Source: Kitasatospora cheerisanensis KCTC 2395
GTDB lineage: Bacteria; Actinomycetota; Actinomycetes; Streptomycetales; Streptomycetaceae
Length of the DNA: 64,000 nucleotides
Direction: 5' to 3'
Assembly: GCF_000696185.1 (NCBI RefSeq)
Contig: NZ_KK853997.1
Location: 4,354,910 to 4,418,909 of the forward strand
Positions 34,500 to 43,132 of this stretch are shown here, piece after piece. The notes beneath the pieces were generated by a model, which had not been told where the DNA came from, made no database searches, and saw nothing but the letters and a program-made list of their open reading frames with translations. Numbering within the stretch: the first letter of the stretch is position 1; each line of letters begins with the position of its first letter. Position numbers and translations under genes: made by a program.

Positions 34500-35764
34500 G
34501 CGGTCTCCTCGGGCGGTGCGGGGCGGGGCGGGACGAAGGCGCTGTACAGCACCGGCAGGCTGACCAGGGCGCGCGACCAGGGCGACGGACGCCACGTCAA
34601 CTCGTGTGCGGGAACGGCGAGCTGAAGGTCCGGCAGGCAGTGCAGCAGGGTCTCGATCGCGGTCTCGACGATCAGCCGGGCCGGGTCCTGGGCGGGGCAG
34701 ACGTGCCGGCCCGCGCCCCAGGCGAGGTGCGCCCGGTTGCCCGCGATGCCGTCCGGCCCGTGCGCGGCCGGGTCGTCGTTGGCGCCGGCCAGGCCGAGCA
34801 CCAGCATGTCGCCGGCGCTGATGTACTGGCCGCCCAGCACGGTGTCCGAGACCGCCCACCGGCCGGGGAAGTTCTGCACCGGCGGGTCGCGCCACAGCAC
34901 CTCGTCGAGGGCGTCCGCGACGGTCGCCCGGCCGCCGGTCAGGGTGGTGCGGAAGCGGCGGTCGGTGAGCAGCAGCCGGACGGTGTTGCCGATCCAGTTG
35001 ATGCAGGGCTCGTTGCCCGCCACCAGGATCACCATCAGGTGGTGCACCACCTCCTCGTCGCTGAGCCCGACGGGGTGGGTGAGCAGCCAGGACGCCAGGT
35101 CGGCGCCGGGCCGCTCACGGCGGCTGAGCACCAGGTCGGTGAGCAGGCCGAAGAACTCGGCGGCGGCGCGCTGCGAGTCCTTGCTGCTGTCGACCAGGTC
35201 GGTGATCAGGCCGACCAGGTGCGGGCCGTCCTCCGCGGGCAGGCCGAGCAGCCGGGTGAACACCAGCAGCGGCAGCCGCTTGGTGAACTGGCTGATCAGG
35301 TCGGCGGTGCCGTCCGGGCCCCAGCTCTCGATCAGCCGGAGCGCCGCGTCCTCGGTGGTGGCGCGGAGCAGGTGGTGGTCGATCCGCGCCAGGGTGTCCG
35401 CGACGGCGGTGCTCAGCCGCTGGTGGGCGGCGCCGTCCATGCTCTGCAGGGTGGGGCGCCAGGTGGTCATCGGGATCAGGTGCGAGTCGGCGCGCAGCCG
35501 GCCCTCCTGCTGCACCCGCCAGCGCCGCGAGTCCTTCGAGAACAGCTGCTCGTTGCGGGTCAGTTCGAGCATCTCCGGGTAGCCGAGGACCAGCCAGGCC
35601 TCCACCCCGGGCTCCAGCTCGATCGGCGCGACCGGCCCGTGCTGGGCGCGCAGCCGGGCGTACAGGCTGTGCGGGTTCTCGGCGACCGCCGCCCCGTACA
35701 GGGGCGAGCCCTGCGCGCGGGTGTACGGGCAGCCGGGGGCCTCCCGGTGGTCGGGGACGGTCAC
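34358..35764 (-). CDS. CYP157-like cytochrome P450 lacking a canonical ExxR motif (CvnE position)
   Basis: 468 aa. The haem loop is WGAGRHVCPAQDPARLI and the I-helix has AGNEPCINW instead of AGxxT. The K-helix reads DEVLWRDPP, so the usual ExxR spacing is absent, as described for the CYP157 family found in conservons. The GTG overlaps the cvnD stop (GTGA). The last ~45 residues overlap the next P450 gene and look unlike P450 sequence, so either the C-terminus is extended or a base is missing near 34500. Confidence 0.85.
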   Translation of the reverse strand: MTVPDHREAPGCPYTRAQGSPLYGAAVAENPHSLYARLRAQHGPVAPIELEPGVEAWLVLGYPEMLELTRNEQLFSKDSRRWRVQQEGRLRADSHLIPMTTWRPTLQSMDGAAHQRLSTAVADTLARIDHHLLRATTEDAALRLIESWGPDGTADLISQFTKRLPLLVFTRLLGLPAEDGPHLVGLITDLVDSSKDSQRAAAEFFGLLTDLVLSRRERPGADLASWLLTHPVGLSDEEVVHHLMVILVAGNEPCINWIGNTVRLLLTDRRFRTTLTGGRATVADALDEVLWRDPPVQNFPGRWAVSDTVLGGQYISAGDMLVLGLAGANDDPAAHGPDGIAGNRAHLAWGAGRHVCPAQDPARLIVETAIETLLHCLPDLQLAVPAHELTWRPSPWSRALVSLPVLYSAFVPPRPAPPEETAWTPPPTSYGPSGSTPSGPTSTPRTSGSAPTVRPRWWSSLAGWWSGR

Positions 35765-36357
35765 GGCAGCTCCTCGGCGGCGGCCCGCAGGTGGTCGACG
35801 AAGGCGATCAGCAACTGGTGCGCGGCGTCCGGGTCGCGGACGTCGCAGGTCAGGATCGGCACCCCGGGCAGCAGGTCCAGGGCGGCCCGCAGTTCCTCGT
35901 CCGGGTAGGCGGGGGTGTCGGGGAAGACGTTGACCGCCACCACGAACGGGATGCCCTGCTCCTCCAGCAGGCCGAGGACGTCGAAGCACTCCTCGATCCG
36001 GCGCGAGTCCACCAGCGCGATCGCGCCGAGCGCGCCGCGCGACAGGTCCTCCCACAGCGGCCAGAACCGCTGCTGCCCGGGCGTGCCGAACAGGTACAGC
36101 GCCAGGTGCTGGTTGAGGGTGATCCGGCCGAAGTCCAGCGCCACGGTGGTGGTGGTCTTCTCCGGACGGCCCGTCAGGTCGTCCACCGCGGCGCCGGCCG
36201 TGGTCATGGTCTCCTCGGTGCGCAGCGGAGCGATCTCGCTCAGCGCACCGACCAGTGTGGTCTTGCCGACCCCGAACGGGCCGGTGACCAGGATCTTGAC
36301 CGCACCCTGGACGGTGGACGGCAGATAGGTCGGCTCAACGGAGCTGACGGAGGCCAA
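35761..36357 (-). CDS. cvnD: Conservon GTP-binding protein CvnD
   Basis: 198-aa small GTPase of the MglA/conservon class with P-loop GPFGVGKTT, switch region GTPGQQRFW and VAVNVF in place of NKxD. It should cycle between GTP and GDP forms at the membrane-associated complex with CvnA-C. The start is TTG 36357, inside the 3' end of cvnC (23-bp overlap). Confidence 0.92.
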   Translation of the reverse strand: MASVSSVEPTYLPSTVQGAVKILVTGPFGVGKTTLVGALSEIAPLRTEETMTTAGAAVDDLTGRPEKTTTTVALDFGRITLNQHLALYLFGTPGQQRFWPLWEDLSRGALGAIALVDSRRIEECFDVLGLLEEQGIPFVVAVNVFPDTPAYPDEELRAALDLLPGVPILTCDVRDPDAAHQLLIAFVDHLRAAAEELP

Positions 36358-36679
36358 CCAGCACCTCCTCGAGCAGTGAGAGCGGGACCTGCTCGGCCTG
36401 CCGCACCGGCGGCAGGACCTGAACGGCCCCGAGGTCCAAGAGATCGCCGACCAGCACCTTCAGCACACTGATCGGCAGGCCGAGGTGGGCGGCCACCTCG
36501 GCTATCGACAGCAGTTCCCGGCAGAGCGCCAGGATCGCCTGCTGTTCGCGGTTCAACGCCGTCGGGTCGACCGCGGCCCCCGGCACGGTCCGCACCAGGC
36601 TCTCGAACTCCAGCACGTTGCGGCTGGCCCGGCTGCGTCCGCCGGTGATCACGTAAGGCCGAACCGGCCCCCGCCTCAC
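36335..36679 (-). CDS. cvnC: Conservon DUF742 protein CvnC
   Basis: 114-aa winged-helix-like DUF742 protein (VRPYVITGGRSR at the start, LSIAEVAAHLGLPISVLKVLVGDLLDLGAV in the middle, LLEEVLVGLR at the end). The GTG overlaps the cvnB stop. It is a partner of CvnB and CvnD in the heterotrimeric-G-protein-like complex. Confidence 0.92.
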   Translation of the reverse strand: MRRGPVRPYVITGGRSRASRNVLEFESLVRTVPGAAVDPTALNREQQAILALCRELLSIAEVAAHLGLPISVLKVLVGDLLDLGAVQVLPPVRQAEQVPLSLLEEVLVGLRQLR

Positions 36680-37086
36680 CGCAGGTCCCCGGCGGCGGCG
36701 TGCTCCTGCCGCGGTGCGGCGGTCAGGTGGCTGCCGATCCGCTCGACCAGCGTCTGCATCTGATAGGCCACCAGGCCCGCGTCCACCGCCTCGGTGGCCA
36801 GCACCGCCAGGTGCGTCCCGGCGCCGGCGGCGACCACGAACAGGTACCCGCCGCCGAACTCGATGATGATCTGCCGGGTCGGCCCGTCGCCGAAGCCCTG
36901 CGCCACACCCCGGGACAGCGACTGCAGCCCGGAGCAGGCGGCGGCCAGCCGCTCGGCGTCGTCCCGGCCGATCTTCGGGCTGCGGCCCATCTCCAGGCCG
37001 TCGTTGGACACCACGACGGCGTGCTGGACCTCAGGGACGGTGACGATGTCGGTCAGCAGCCAGCCGAGATCAGGGGTTGTGGTCAT
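36676..37086 (-). CDS. cvnB: Conservon roadblock/LC7 protein CvnB
   Basis: 136-aa roadblock/LC7 domain (LLTDIVTVPEVQHAVVVSNDGL, IIIEFGGGYLFVVAAGAGTHLAVLA). Such proteins act as platforms or regulators for small GTPases. ATG 37086 overlaps the 3' end of cvnA by 17 bp. Confidence 0.92.
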   Translation of the reverse strand: MTTTPDLGWLLTDIVTVPEVQHAVVVSNDGLEMGRSPKIGRDDAERLAAACSGLQSLSRGVAQGFGDGPTRQIIIEFGGGYLFVVAAGAGTHLAVLATEAVDAGLVAYQMQTLVERIGSHLTAAPRQEHAAAGDLR

Positions 37087-38335
37087 GGGAGTCTCCCGAG
37101 CGCTGGGGAAGTTGAGGGGAAGCGGGGAATGCGTCGTGGCGGCCCTGCTCGGGCCGCCGGTCCTGCTGGGCGGCCGAACGGCCGCTGGCGGTCCCGGCCT
37201 GGAACAGCGACATGAACGTCTGCGCCTCGCGCGCACAGCGCGGCGGCGGCGCGGGCTGCTCCGGGGCCCGGGACCCGGTCTGCTGCGGGGCGCTGCCCCG
37301 GCGGTTGACCCGCCGCGGCAGGGTGCCGCCCTGCGGGGGAACGGCCGGCCGCGCGGCGTCCGCGGCGACGGACGGCCGGGGGGCCGCCGACGCCGTGCGG
37401 ACGGCCACCGGCTCGGTGCGCGGGGCGCTGCTCGCGGGCCCCGGCAGCGAATCGGTGAGCAGCGCGGACGGCAGCAGCACGACCACCCGCACCCCGCCGT
37501 ACGGCGAGGGTGCGGAGTTGATGGTGACCCGGAAGCCGTACTGCTCGGCGAGGCGGCCGACGGCGGCCAGGCCGAGCTGCGGGACCTCGCCGATCCGGGA
37601 CACCTCCAGCGAGCCGCCGCCGGCCAGCGCGGCGGCCGCCTTGGCGACCGTCACCTCGGTCATGCCGACGCCGCAGTCGTCGATCTCGATGACCGCGCCG
37701 TTGTGGACCGGCATGAGCGTGACGTAGACCTGCGAGCTGGGCGGCGAGTAGCGGGTGGCGTTGTCCAGCAGTTCGGCCACCGCGTGGATCAGCGCCTCCG
37801 CGGCGGCGCCGAGGACGGCGGTGTCCACCCGGCTGTTCACGATCACCCGCTGGAACGGCAGGATGCGCGACTGGGCGCCGCGCACCACGTCCTCCAGCGC
37901 GACCGGCTCCGGCCAGTGCCGGCCGGCCCGGGAGCCGCACAGCACGGCCAGGGTCTGCGCGAGGCGGGCCTGCTGGGCGGCCGCGTGGTCGGCCCTCAGC
38001 AGTCCTTCGAGCAGCACCGGGTCGTCGTGGGTGCGTTCCATCTCGTCCAGGCCGGCCTGCTGGTCGTGGGCCATCACCAGGATGCGGCGGGCCACGCTGA
38101 GGAAGGCGCGGCGGGTGGCCGCGTTCATCTCCTGCTCGCGCAGCGCCGTCTCGGCACCCGCCTGACGGTCCGCCAGTTCGGCGGCCAGCCGCTCGCGGAC
38201 TCCGGCGAGCTCGGCCTCGGCGTCGGCCAGCCGGCCACGCAGGGTGCGGGTGACGGCGCGGGACCGAGCGGTGGCCGCGAGAGCGAGAAGAGCGAGCAAT
38301 GCGGCTGCTGCCAAGCACCATTGAGTGGTCGTCAC
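37070..38335 (-). CDS. cvnA: Conservon sensor-kinase-like protein CvnA
   Basis: 421 aa: one N-terminal membrane helix (about 6-22), a coiled coil (30-70), a nitrate-sensor-like helical region and a HATPase domain with AVAELLDNATRYSPP (N box) and EIDDCGVGM (G1). The C-terminal 120 residues are Pro/Arg-rich and disordered. GTG 38335 is the only start giving the membrane helix. A TAGAAT -10-like hexamer lies just upstream. Confidence 0.9.
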   Translation of the reverse strand: MTTTQWCLAAAALLALLALAATARSRAVTRTLRGRLADAEAELAGVRERLAAELADRQAGAETALREQEMNAATRRAFLSVARRILVMAHDQQAGLDEMERTHDDPVLLEGLLRADHAAAQQARLAQTLAVLCGSRAGRHWPEPVALEDVVRGAQSRILPFQRVIVNSRVDTAVLGAAAEALIHAVAELLDNATRYSPPSSQVYVTLMPVHNGAVIEIDDCGVGMTEVTVAKAAAALAGGGSLEVSRIGEVPQLGLAAVGRLAEQYGFRVTINSAPSPYGGVRVVVLLPSALLTDSLPGPASSAPRTEPVAVRTASAAPRPSVAADAARPAVPPQGGTLPRRVNRRGSAPQQTGSRAPEQPAPPPRCAREAQTFMSLFQAGTASGRSAAQQDRRPEQGRHDAFPASPQLPQRSGDSHDHNP

Positions 38336-38567
38336 GCGCGAATTCTAGGGTGGTATTCCTACTGACGTATGAACTGATCGAAGCATTGCTGTTCAGAGCG
38401 CGTCAATACTGGACAGAACCGGCGGAGCCGGACGTCCGTTCCGTGGCGCTCCGGTGGAGCGGAGGCAACGCCGCGTCGCCCCACCGGATCTCACGCTCCG
38501 TCATGTTCACCACCGTCAGTGGCGGTTGGCGCGGGGGGTCGTCACCCGCGCCCGGGCCGGGCGGCCG

Positions 38568-38788
38568 CTACTGGCCGTCCACCTCGCCGTAAGGCTGCGG
38601 CTGCTTCGCCGCCACCGGCTGCAGCGAGCGCAGGCTCCGGGCCACGGCGAAGCAGCGCGCGAGCGCCGAGCCCCATCCCTCCGGCCGCGGCGCGTCGGCC
38701 CGCGGGGTCGCGGCGGCCCCGTCGGGGCCGTCCGGGGGGCGGGGATCAGTCCCGTGCCGGGCTGGATGTGCTGCGTCGCCTGCGGCAT
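38568..38788 (-). CDS. Small basic/Pro-rich peptide gene (one frameshift)
   Basis: ATG 38788 is preceded by a strong GGAGG at 7 bp (ggaggacagcac). The first part reads MPQATQHIQPGTGLIPAPR. One base is missing near 38690; the corrected frame gives GWGSALARCFAVARSLRSLQ and VAAKQPQPYGEVDGQ to a TAG at 38568-38570, about 73 aa. The amphipathic helix with one Cys and the Gln/Pro-rich end resemble no family I know. It precedes the conservon on the same strand, 232 bp away. Confidence 0.55.
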
Positions 38789-38957
38789 GTGCTGTCCTCC
38801 GTGCTTGTCGGTCACACCCGTGGAAGGTCTCTACGCGGTATGACTTCCCGACCGGAGGACAGTGTTACGCACCGGTGGTGACAGAAAGGTGGGGGACAGG
38901 TTGCGAAACGGTGAGGAGGGGCGCGCCGCGGCAGATGTGCGCAGGTGGGCGCCGCTG

Positions 38958-39140
38958 TCAGGCCGGCGAGCCGTCCTCCTGCACGTTCTCGGCGAACGGC
39001 CGGTCCGGGGCGGAGAGGGTGTCGGTGTGCGGGGCGGTGCCGCCCGCGTCCTCGTGGGCGGCGTGCGCGCTGGGCGCGGTGAGCGAGGCGACCACGCCGA
39101 CGGCGAGCGAGGCAAAGGCGAGCAGGCTGCGCTTCTTCAT
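38958..39140 (-). CDS. Small secreted peptide
   Basis: 60 aa: a signal peptide MKKRSLLAFASLAVGVVASL ending SAHA, then a 30-residue acidic mature part (HEDAGGTAPHTDTLSAPDRP and on) without Cys. No family recognised. It lies 31 bp downstream of the TetR gene. Confidence 0.6.
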   Translation of the reverse strand: MKKRSLLAFASLAVGVVASLTAPSAHAAHEDAGGTAPHTDTLSAPDRPFAENVQEDGSPA

Positions 39141-39171
39141 ACCGGGTAGAACGCGGCAGGCCCCCCTCAGG

Positions 39172-39750
39172 TCACGCCCCGCGCGCACCCGGCCAGCCGG
39201 CCAGGCCGTCCACCAGCACCCGGGTCAGCCGCTCCAGCGTCAGGTCCGTGTCCTCGGCGAGCTGGAACGCCCCCGCCGTGGTCAACGAGGCGAATCCGTG
39301 GGCCGTCGCGCGCAGCGTCCGTGCGGCGTGCACCGCCTCGGAGCCCTCCAGGCCGTACCCGCGCAGCACCGCGAACAGCACGTTCACCAGCCGCTCGCCG
39401 GCCGCCGTCAGCTCCGGGTCCGGGTCGGGCGCCTGCGGCAGCGCGGCGTAGCGCCGCGGGAAGCGGGTGGCGTACTCGGCGTAGGCGGCGAGCAGCGCGG
39501 CGACCGCACCGTCCCGGGAGTGGCCGAGGACGGCGGCGGCGAGGTGGTCGGTGAGGTCGTCCACGGTGCGGACGGCGACCAGGCGGCGCAGCTCCGGCAG
39601 GCCGCCGGCGACGTGCTTGTACAGCGAGGGGGTGGCGACCCCGGCCCGGGCGGCGACGGCGGCCAGGGTGAGCGCCTCGGCCCCCTGGGCGTCGATCAGG
39701 TCGAGGGCGTGGTCGACCACCGCGGTGGGGGAGAGTCCGGCGCGAGCCAT
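39172..39750 (-). CDS. TetR-family regulator
   Basis: 192 aa with an N-terminal TetR helix-turn-helix (LTLAAVAARAGVATPSLYKHV) and a C-terminal domain resembling the WHG/TetR_C_33 type. Its ATG overlaps the hydrolase stop by one base (TGATG), so it is co-translated with the hydrolase. The perfect palindrome upstream of the hydrolase is its probable operator. Confidence 0.9.
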   Translation of the reverse strand: MARAGLSPTAVVDHALDLIDAQGAEALTLAAVAARAGVATPSLYKHVAGGLPELRRLVAVRTVDDLTDHLAAAVLGHSRDGAVAALLAAYAEYATRFPRRYAALPQAPDPDPELTAAGERLVNVLFAVLRGYGLEGSEAVHAARTLRATAHGFASLTTAGAFQLAEDTDLTLERLTRVLVDGLAGWPGARGA

Positions 39751-40571
39751 CAGCGGGCGACCTCGTTCAGGAAGGGGAGCAGGGCGTCGGCGACCGCCCG
39801 CGGGTGGCCGGCCATCGGGTAGTGGCCGCCGTTCTCGATCATCACCTTACGGCCGCGCAGCGCGGCGGCCTGCCGGTCGGCGATCAGCTCGGGGTCCGGG
39901 AAGTCGGGGTCCTTGGAGCCCATCAGCACCAGCGCCGGGGTGTCGACGGCCGCGCACCAGCCGACCGGCGCGGAGTCGCCCGCGAGGTAGCCGCGCAGCG
40001 CGGCCCGGCGCTCGGGCTCGCGCAGCATCGCGGCGAGGCCGGCCCGGTAGGCGTCGAAGTCGGCGGGCCGCTCGGTCGGGTAGTAGAACTTCTGCATCGC
40101 GCCCCACAGGCCCGGGAAGCGCGCCACCAGCGGGCCGGCCGCCGCGAACAGCGCCTTCTGGAAGGCGTTCAGCGGGAGGTTCTCGATGAAGGCGTCGATC
40201 AGCACGATGCCGCCGGTGCGCTCCGGGGCGAGCGTGGCCGCCCGGACCACGGTGGCGCCGGTGTAGGAGTTGCCGACCAGGACGGCGCCGTGCAGGTCGA
40301 GGTGGGCCAGCAGGGCGACCAGGTCCTCGGCGACGGCGGCCGGGGTGTAGTCGGTGAAGCCGGTGGAGGACTCGCCCAGGCCGCGCAGGTCCATGGTGAT
40401 CACCCGGTGCCCGGCGGCGCTCAGCAGCGGTGCGAGGTGCCGGTAGACGGCGCGCTTGTCGAGCATGCCGGGCAGCAGGACCACCGGGACGCCGGTGCCG
40501 GGGGCGTCGTCGTAGGCGATCCGGCCGCCGGTGACGTCGAGGTACCGGGTGGTGCCGAGGGTGCTGTTCAT
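39750..40571 (-). CDS. Alpha/beta-fold hydrolase
   Basis: 273 aa with oxyanion region VVLLPGMLDKR, nucleophile elbow GNSYTG (Ser about 98), acid Asp in MGSKDPDF and catalytic His in NGGHYPM. Substrate unknown; many such genes beside a TetR regulator detoxify esters or lactones. ATG 40571 is preceded by a GGAGG (gcccaggaggcccgcc). Confidence 0.88.
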   Translation of the reverse strand: MNSTLGTTRYLDVTGGRIAYDDAPGTGVPVVLLPGMLDKRAVYRHLAPLLSAAGHRVITMDLRGLGESSTGFTDYTPAAVAEDLVALLAHLDLHGAVLVGNSYTGATVVRAATLAPERTGGIVLIDAFIENLPLNAFQKALFAAAGPLVARFPGLWGAMQKFYYPTERPADFDAYRAGLAAMLREPERRAALRGYLAGDSAPVGWCAAVDTPALVLMGSKDPDFPDPELIADRQAAALRGRKVMIENGGHYPMAGHPRAVADALLPFLNEVAR

Positions 40572-40642
40572 GGCGGGCCTCCTGGGCGGGCGTTGCGGCG
40601 TGCCGGGCGCTGGAGGCCCGGCCGACTGCCGATAGCCATAAA

Positions 40643-40663
40643 GCTAAGGCTAATAGCCTTAGC
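40643..40663. promoter_or_regulatory. Perfect palindromic TetR operator
   Basis: Arms gctaaggct and agccttagc flank a 3-base spacer aat, 72-92 bp upstream of the hydrolase start. Its length and symmetry fit a TetR dimer site covering the promoter of the hydrolase-tetR operon. Confidence 0.75.
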
Positions 40664-40686
40664 CGTCAACCCGGGGCGGCCCGGGC

Positions 40687-40977
40687 TCAGATCCCGTCCA
40701 CCTTGAACGGGTCGTGCTCGGCCAGCAGCTTCTCCAGCCGGGCCTGGTCGACCCGGCTGGTGATCGCGCCCTCCTCCTGGCGGTCCCGGATCACCTTGGC
40801 CAGCGTGAAGGCGGAGGTGATCGCGTACAGCAGTCCGAGGGCGAGGAAGGCGCGGACCCAGGCGCTCACCGGCAGGTAGGCGATCCCGAGGGCGAGCGAG
40901 CCGGCGGCCAGCGCGAACGAGGCGACGGCCTGCAGGTAGTAGGCGGAGGTGGTCCGGTGCGACACGGGTGCGGTCAT
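40687..40977 (-). CDS. YiaA/YiaB-type two-helix inner membrane protein
   Basis: 96 aa with two hydrophobic helices (YYLQAVASFALAAGSLALGIAYL and FLALGLLYAITSAFTLAKVI, given in part) separated by a short loop, then a cytoplasmic helix RVDQARLEKLLAEHDPFKVDGI. This is the YiaAB two-helix domain arrangement; function unknown. ATG 40977 is preceded by GGGAGCC. Confidence 0.75.
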   Translation of the reverse strand: MTAPVSHRTTSAYYLQAVASFALAAGSLALGIAYLPVSAWVRAFLALGLLYAITSAFTLAKVIRDRQEEGAITSRVDQARLEKLLAEHDPFKVDGI

Positions 40978-41204
40978 GGGAACAGGCTCCCGCCGGGCCG
41001 CGGGCGGGTCGTGAGTACGAATACTCAACCGCGCTGTCACCATCCGTCATGCTCCACCGGGGGCTACCTGGTGAATCGTCACAAATCGCCCATAGGTCGT
41101 CAGGAAAGTTTGGCTGTCTCCCGGGAGGAGCTTGGAATCATGGGGTCCATAGGATTAACGTTTGATAACGCAGCGCGGTCGGCAACGCCGTAACCATGCG
41201 GCAC

Positions 41205-41367
41205 CGTGCGCCACGCCTAATCCACGTGGGCACCCCCTCGGGGGCGTCCCAGGAGCCGGGGAACCACGTTCCACCGGGGTGAATCGGGACGGCCCTGGGC
41301 CCGACCGTAGGAGACCTTCCACCTCCGAACCCGTCAGCTAACCCGGTCGGCGACAGGGAAGGAAGGA
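41205..41367 (+). promoter_or_regulatory. ydaO/yuaA-type c-di-AMP riboswitch
   Basis: The leader contains the family hallmarks in order: gccggggaacca, ggggtgaatcggg, taggagaccttcc, ctccgaacccgtcagctaac and ccggtcggcga. They lie directly upstream of the M23 peptidase gene, the usual position in streptomycetes, where c-di-AMP binding turns off wall hydrolases and resuscitation factors. The 3' boundary is fairly certain; the 5' boundary is approximate. Confidence 0.9.
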
Positions 41368-41377
41368 GCACGCCCCA

Positions 41378-42145
41378 GTGGCGTCGACCTACACCGATGC
41401 TTTCGGCACCCAGCTGCTCGACCCCCCGGTCGAGCCGGAAGCCGCCCGGCACCGGCTGCCCCGGCAGTCCCGCACCGGCGCGCCCCTGCTGGGCGTCACC
41501 GCGATGACCGCCGCGCTCGGCGCCACCGCACTCGCCGCCGCCCCCGCCCAGGCCGCCGCCCCGGCGCCCGTCACCGCCGCCGACGAGGCCTCCGACGGGC
41601 TGCTCGCCGCCGACCCCGGGCTCGCCCTCGCCGCCCGCATCCAGCAGCAGGCCGACGGCCAGCGCACCGCCGCCGACGAGACCGCCCGGCTGGCCGCCGC
41701 CCAGGAGGCCGAGGCCAAGCGCGCCGCCCAGCAGGCCGAGGCCGAGCGGGCCGCGCACACCCTCCCGGTGGCCGGCTACCAGCTGACCGCGCACTTCGCG
41801 CAGTCCGGCGCGCACTGGGCGCACCTGCACACCGGCCTGGACTTCGCCGCCCGCACCGGCACCCCCGTGGTCGCCGTCGCCGGAGGCACCGTCACCTCGG
41901 CGGGCTGGTCCGGCCCCTACGGCTACCGGGTCATCCAGACCCTGCCCGACGGCACCGAGCTCTGGTACTGCCACCTGTCCCGGATCGCCACCGCCGCCGG
42001 CCCGGTCGCCCCCGGCACGCTGCTCGGCGCCGTCGGCGCCACCGGCAACGTCACCGGCCCGCACCTGCACCTGGAGGTCCGCCCCGGCGGCGGCGCCCCG
42101 ATCGACCCGCTGCCCTGGCTGGAGCAGCTCGGCCTGCAGCCGTAG
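41378..42145 (+). CDS. Secreted M23 (LytM-type) peptidoglycan endopeptidase
   Basis: 255 aa: positively charged start, membrane/signal segment (APLLGVTAMTAALGATALAAAPAQA), an Ala/Glu coiled coil (95-125), then an M23 domain with zinc ligands in HTGLDFAA and HLHLEVRP. GTG 41378 follows GGAAGGAAGGAG, which also forms the end of the riboswitch expression platform. It should cleave stem-peptide cross-links during growth or spore germination, gated by c-di-AMP. Confidence 0.92.
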   Translation: MASTYTDAFGTQLLDPPVEPEAARHRLPRQSRTGAPLLGVTAMTAALGATALAAAPAQAAAPAPVTAADEASDGLLAADPGLALAARIQQQADGQRTAADETARLAAAQEAEAKRAAQQAEAERAAHTLPVAGYQLTAHFAQSGAHWAHLHTGLDFAARTGTPVVAVAGGTVTSAGWSGPYGYRVIQTLPDGTELWYCHLSRIATAAGPVAPGTLLGAVGATGNVTGPHLHLEVRPGGGAPIDPLPWLEQLGLQP

Positions 42146-42273
42146 CCCCACCGCGCTCACCCCCGGCCGCCGCGCTCCGCCAGGAGCCGGCGGCCCGGCG
42201 GAGCGGGTGGCGCAGACCGGCCGTGGCGGCCGCGGGAGTCATCAGGAGAGCCGCCCGCGGGCCGTCCGGATGC

Positions 42274-43083
42274 TCAGTACGTCTCGGGGGCGAGGTCCGG
42301 GAACTCCTCCAGGAGCAGCCGTGACAGCCCCGGGACGGTCCACTCGCCGCACAGGTCGATCGCCGCCTGCGCCACCGCCTCCTCGAACTCCTCGAACTCC
42401 CCGGCCAGTTCGGCCGGCATCGGCAGGCCGCGGGCGTTCAGCTCGGCCAGGTTGCGGTAGCTGCGGCGCATCAGGCCCTGCTCCAGCAGCCGCCGCGCCC
42501 CGTCCGTGGACACCCCGACCAGCAGCGCCCGGCCCGGCCCCCAGCCGCCGTCCCCGTCCAGCCCCGGCGCCTGCTCGAAGGCCGCGAACCGCTCCTCCTC
42601 CGGCAGTTCGCGGAACGCCTCCAGCCAGGCCCGCACCTGCTCCGGCTCGCCGGTCGGCACCCCGTCCGCGCGCAGCAGCGCCGTGTACAGCCGCGGCCAG
42701 GTCACCAGGTCGGCCCGGCGCAGCAGCGAGGCCAGCACCTCGCCCTGCCAGTCCGCCTCCGCGCGCAGCTTCTCCAGCCGCTTGGCGTTCAGCCGCCGCG
42801 CCGCCCGCTGACGCTCGATCAGCAGCCGCACCGCCGCCGGGTAGGCCCGGGCGTCGCCGTCCGGCTGGACGTACAGGTGCAGCTGCTCGTACAGCAGGTG
42901 CTCCAGCACCGGCGAGGACAGCTCCGGGAAGCCGTCGTGCAGCCGGGCGCCGCCCAGCTCCAGCAGGGTCAGGACGGTCCGCACCGCCGGCTCGGGTACC
43001 GCCTCCAGGCCCTCCTCGGCCGCCCACTCCAGCAGGTCGGCGGCTCGGGTGCGGGGGAGCAGGTGCAGGTCTTCGTCGTCCAC
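42274..43083 (-). CDS. Hypothetical helical protein
   Basis: 269 aa, acidic and almost all alpha-helical (DDEDLHLLPRTRAADLLEWA, LIERQRAARRLNAKRLEKLR, FEEFEEAVAQAAIDLCGEW). No membrane segment or catalytic motif is visible and I do not recognise a family. The GTG at 43083 is the first start; it is divergent from a GNAT gene with a 49-bp gap. Confidence 0.65.
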   Translation of the reverse strand: MDDEDLHLLPRTRAADLLEWAAEEGLEAVPEPAVRTVLTLLELGGARLHDGFPELSSPVLEHLLYEQLHLYVQPDGDARAYPAAVRLLIERQRAARRLNAKRLEKLRAEADWQGEVLASLLRRADLVTWPRLYTALLRADGVPTGEPEQVRAWLEAFRELPEEERFAAFEQAPGLDGDGGWGPGRALLVGVSTDGARRLLEQGLMRRSYRNLAELNARGLPMPAELAGEFEEFEEAVAQAAIDLCGEWTVPGLSRLLLEEFPDLAPETY

Positions 43084-43132
43084 CCCGGTACGTTAGCCGG
43101 TCCGCGCGGGGCCGCCCGGTAGGGTCGGCGTC

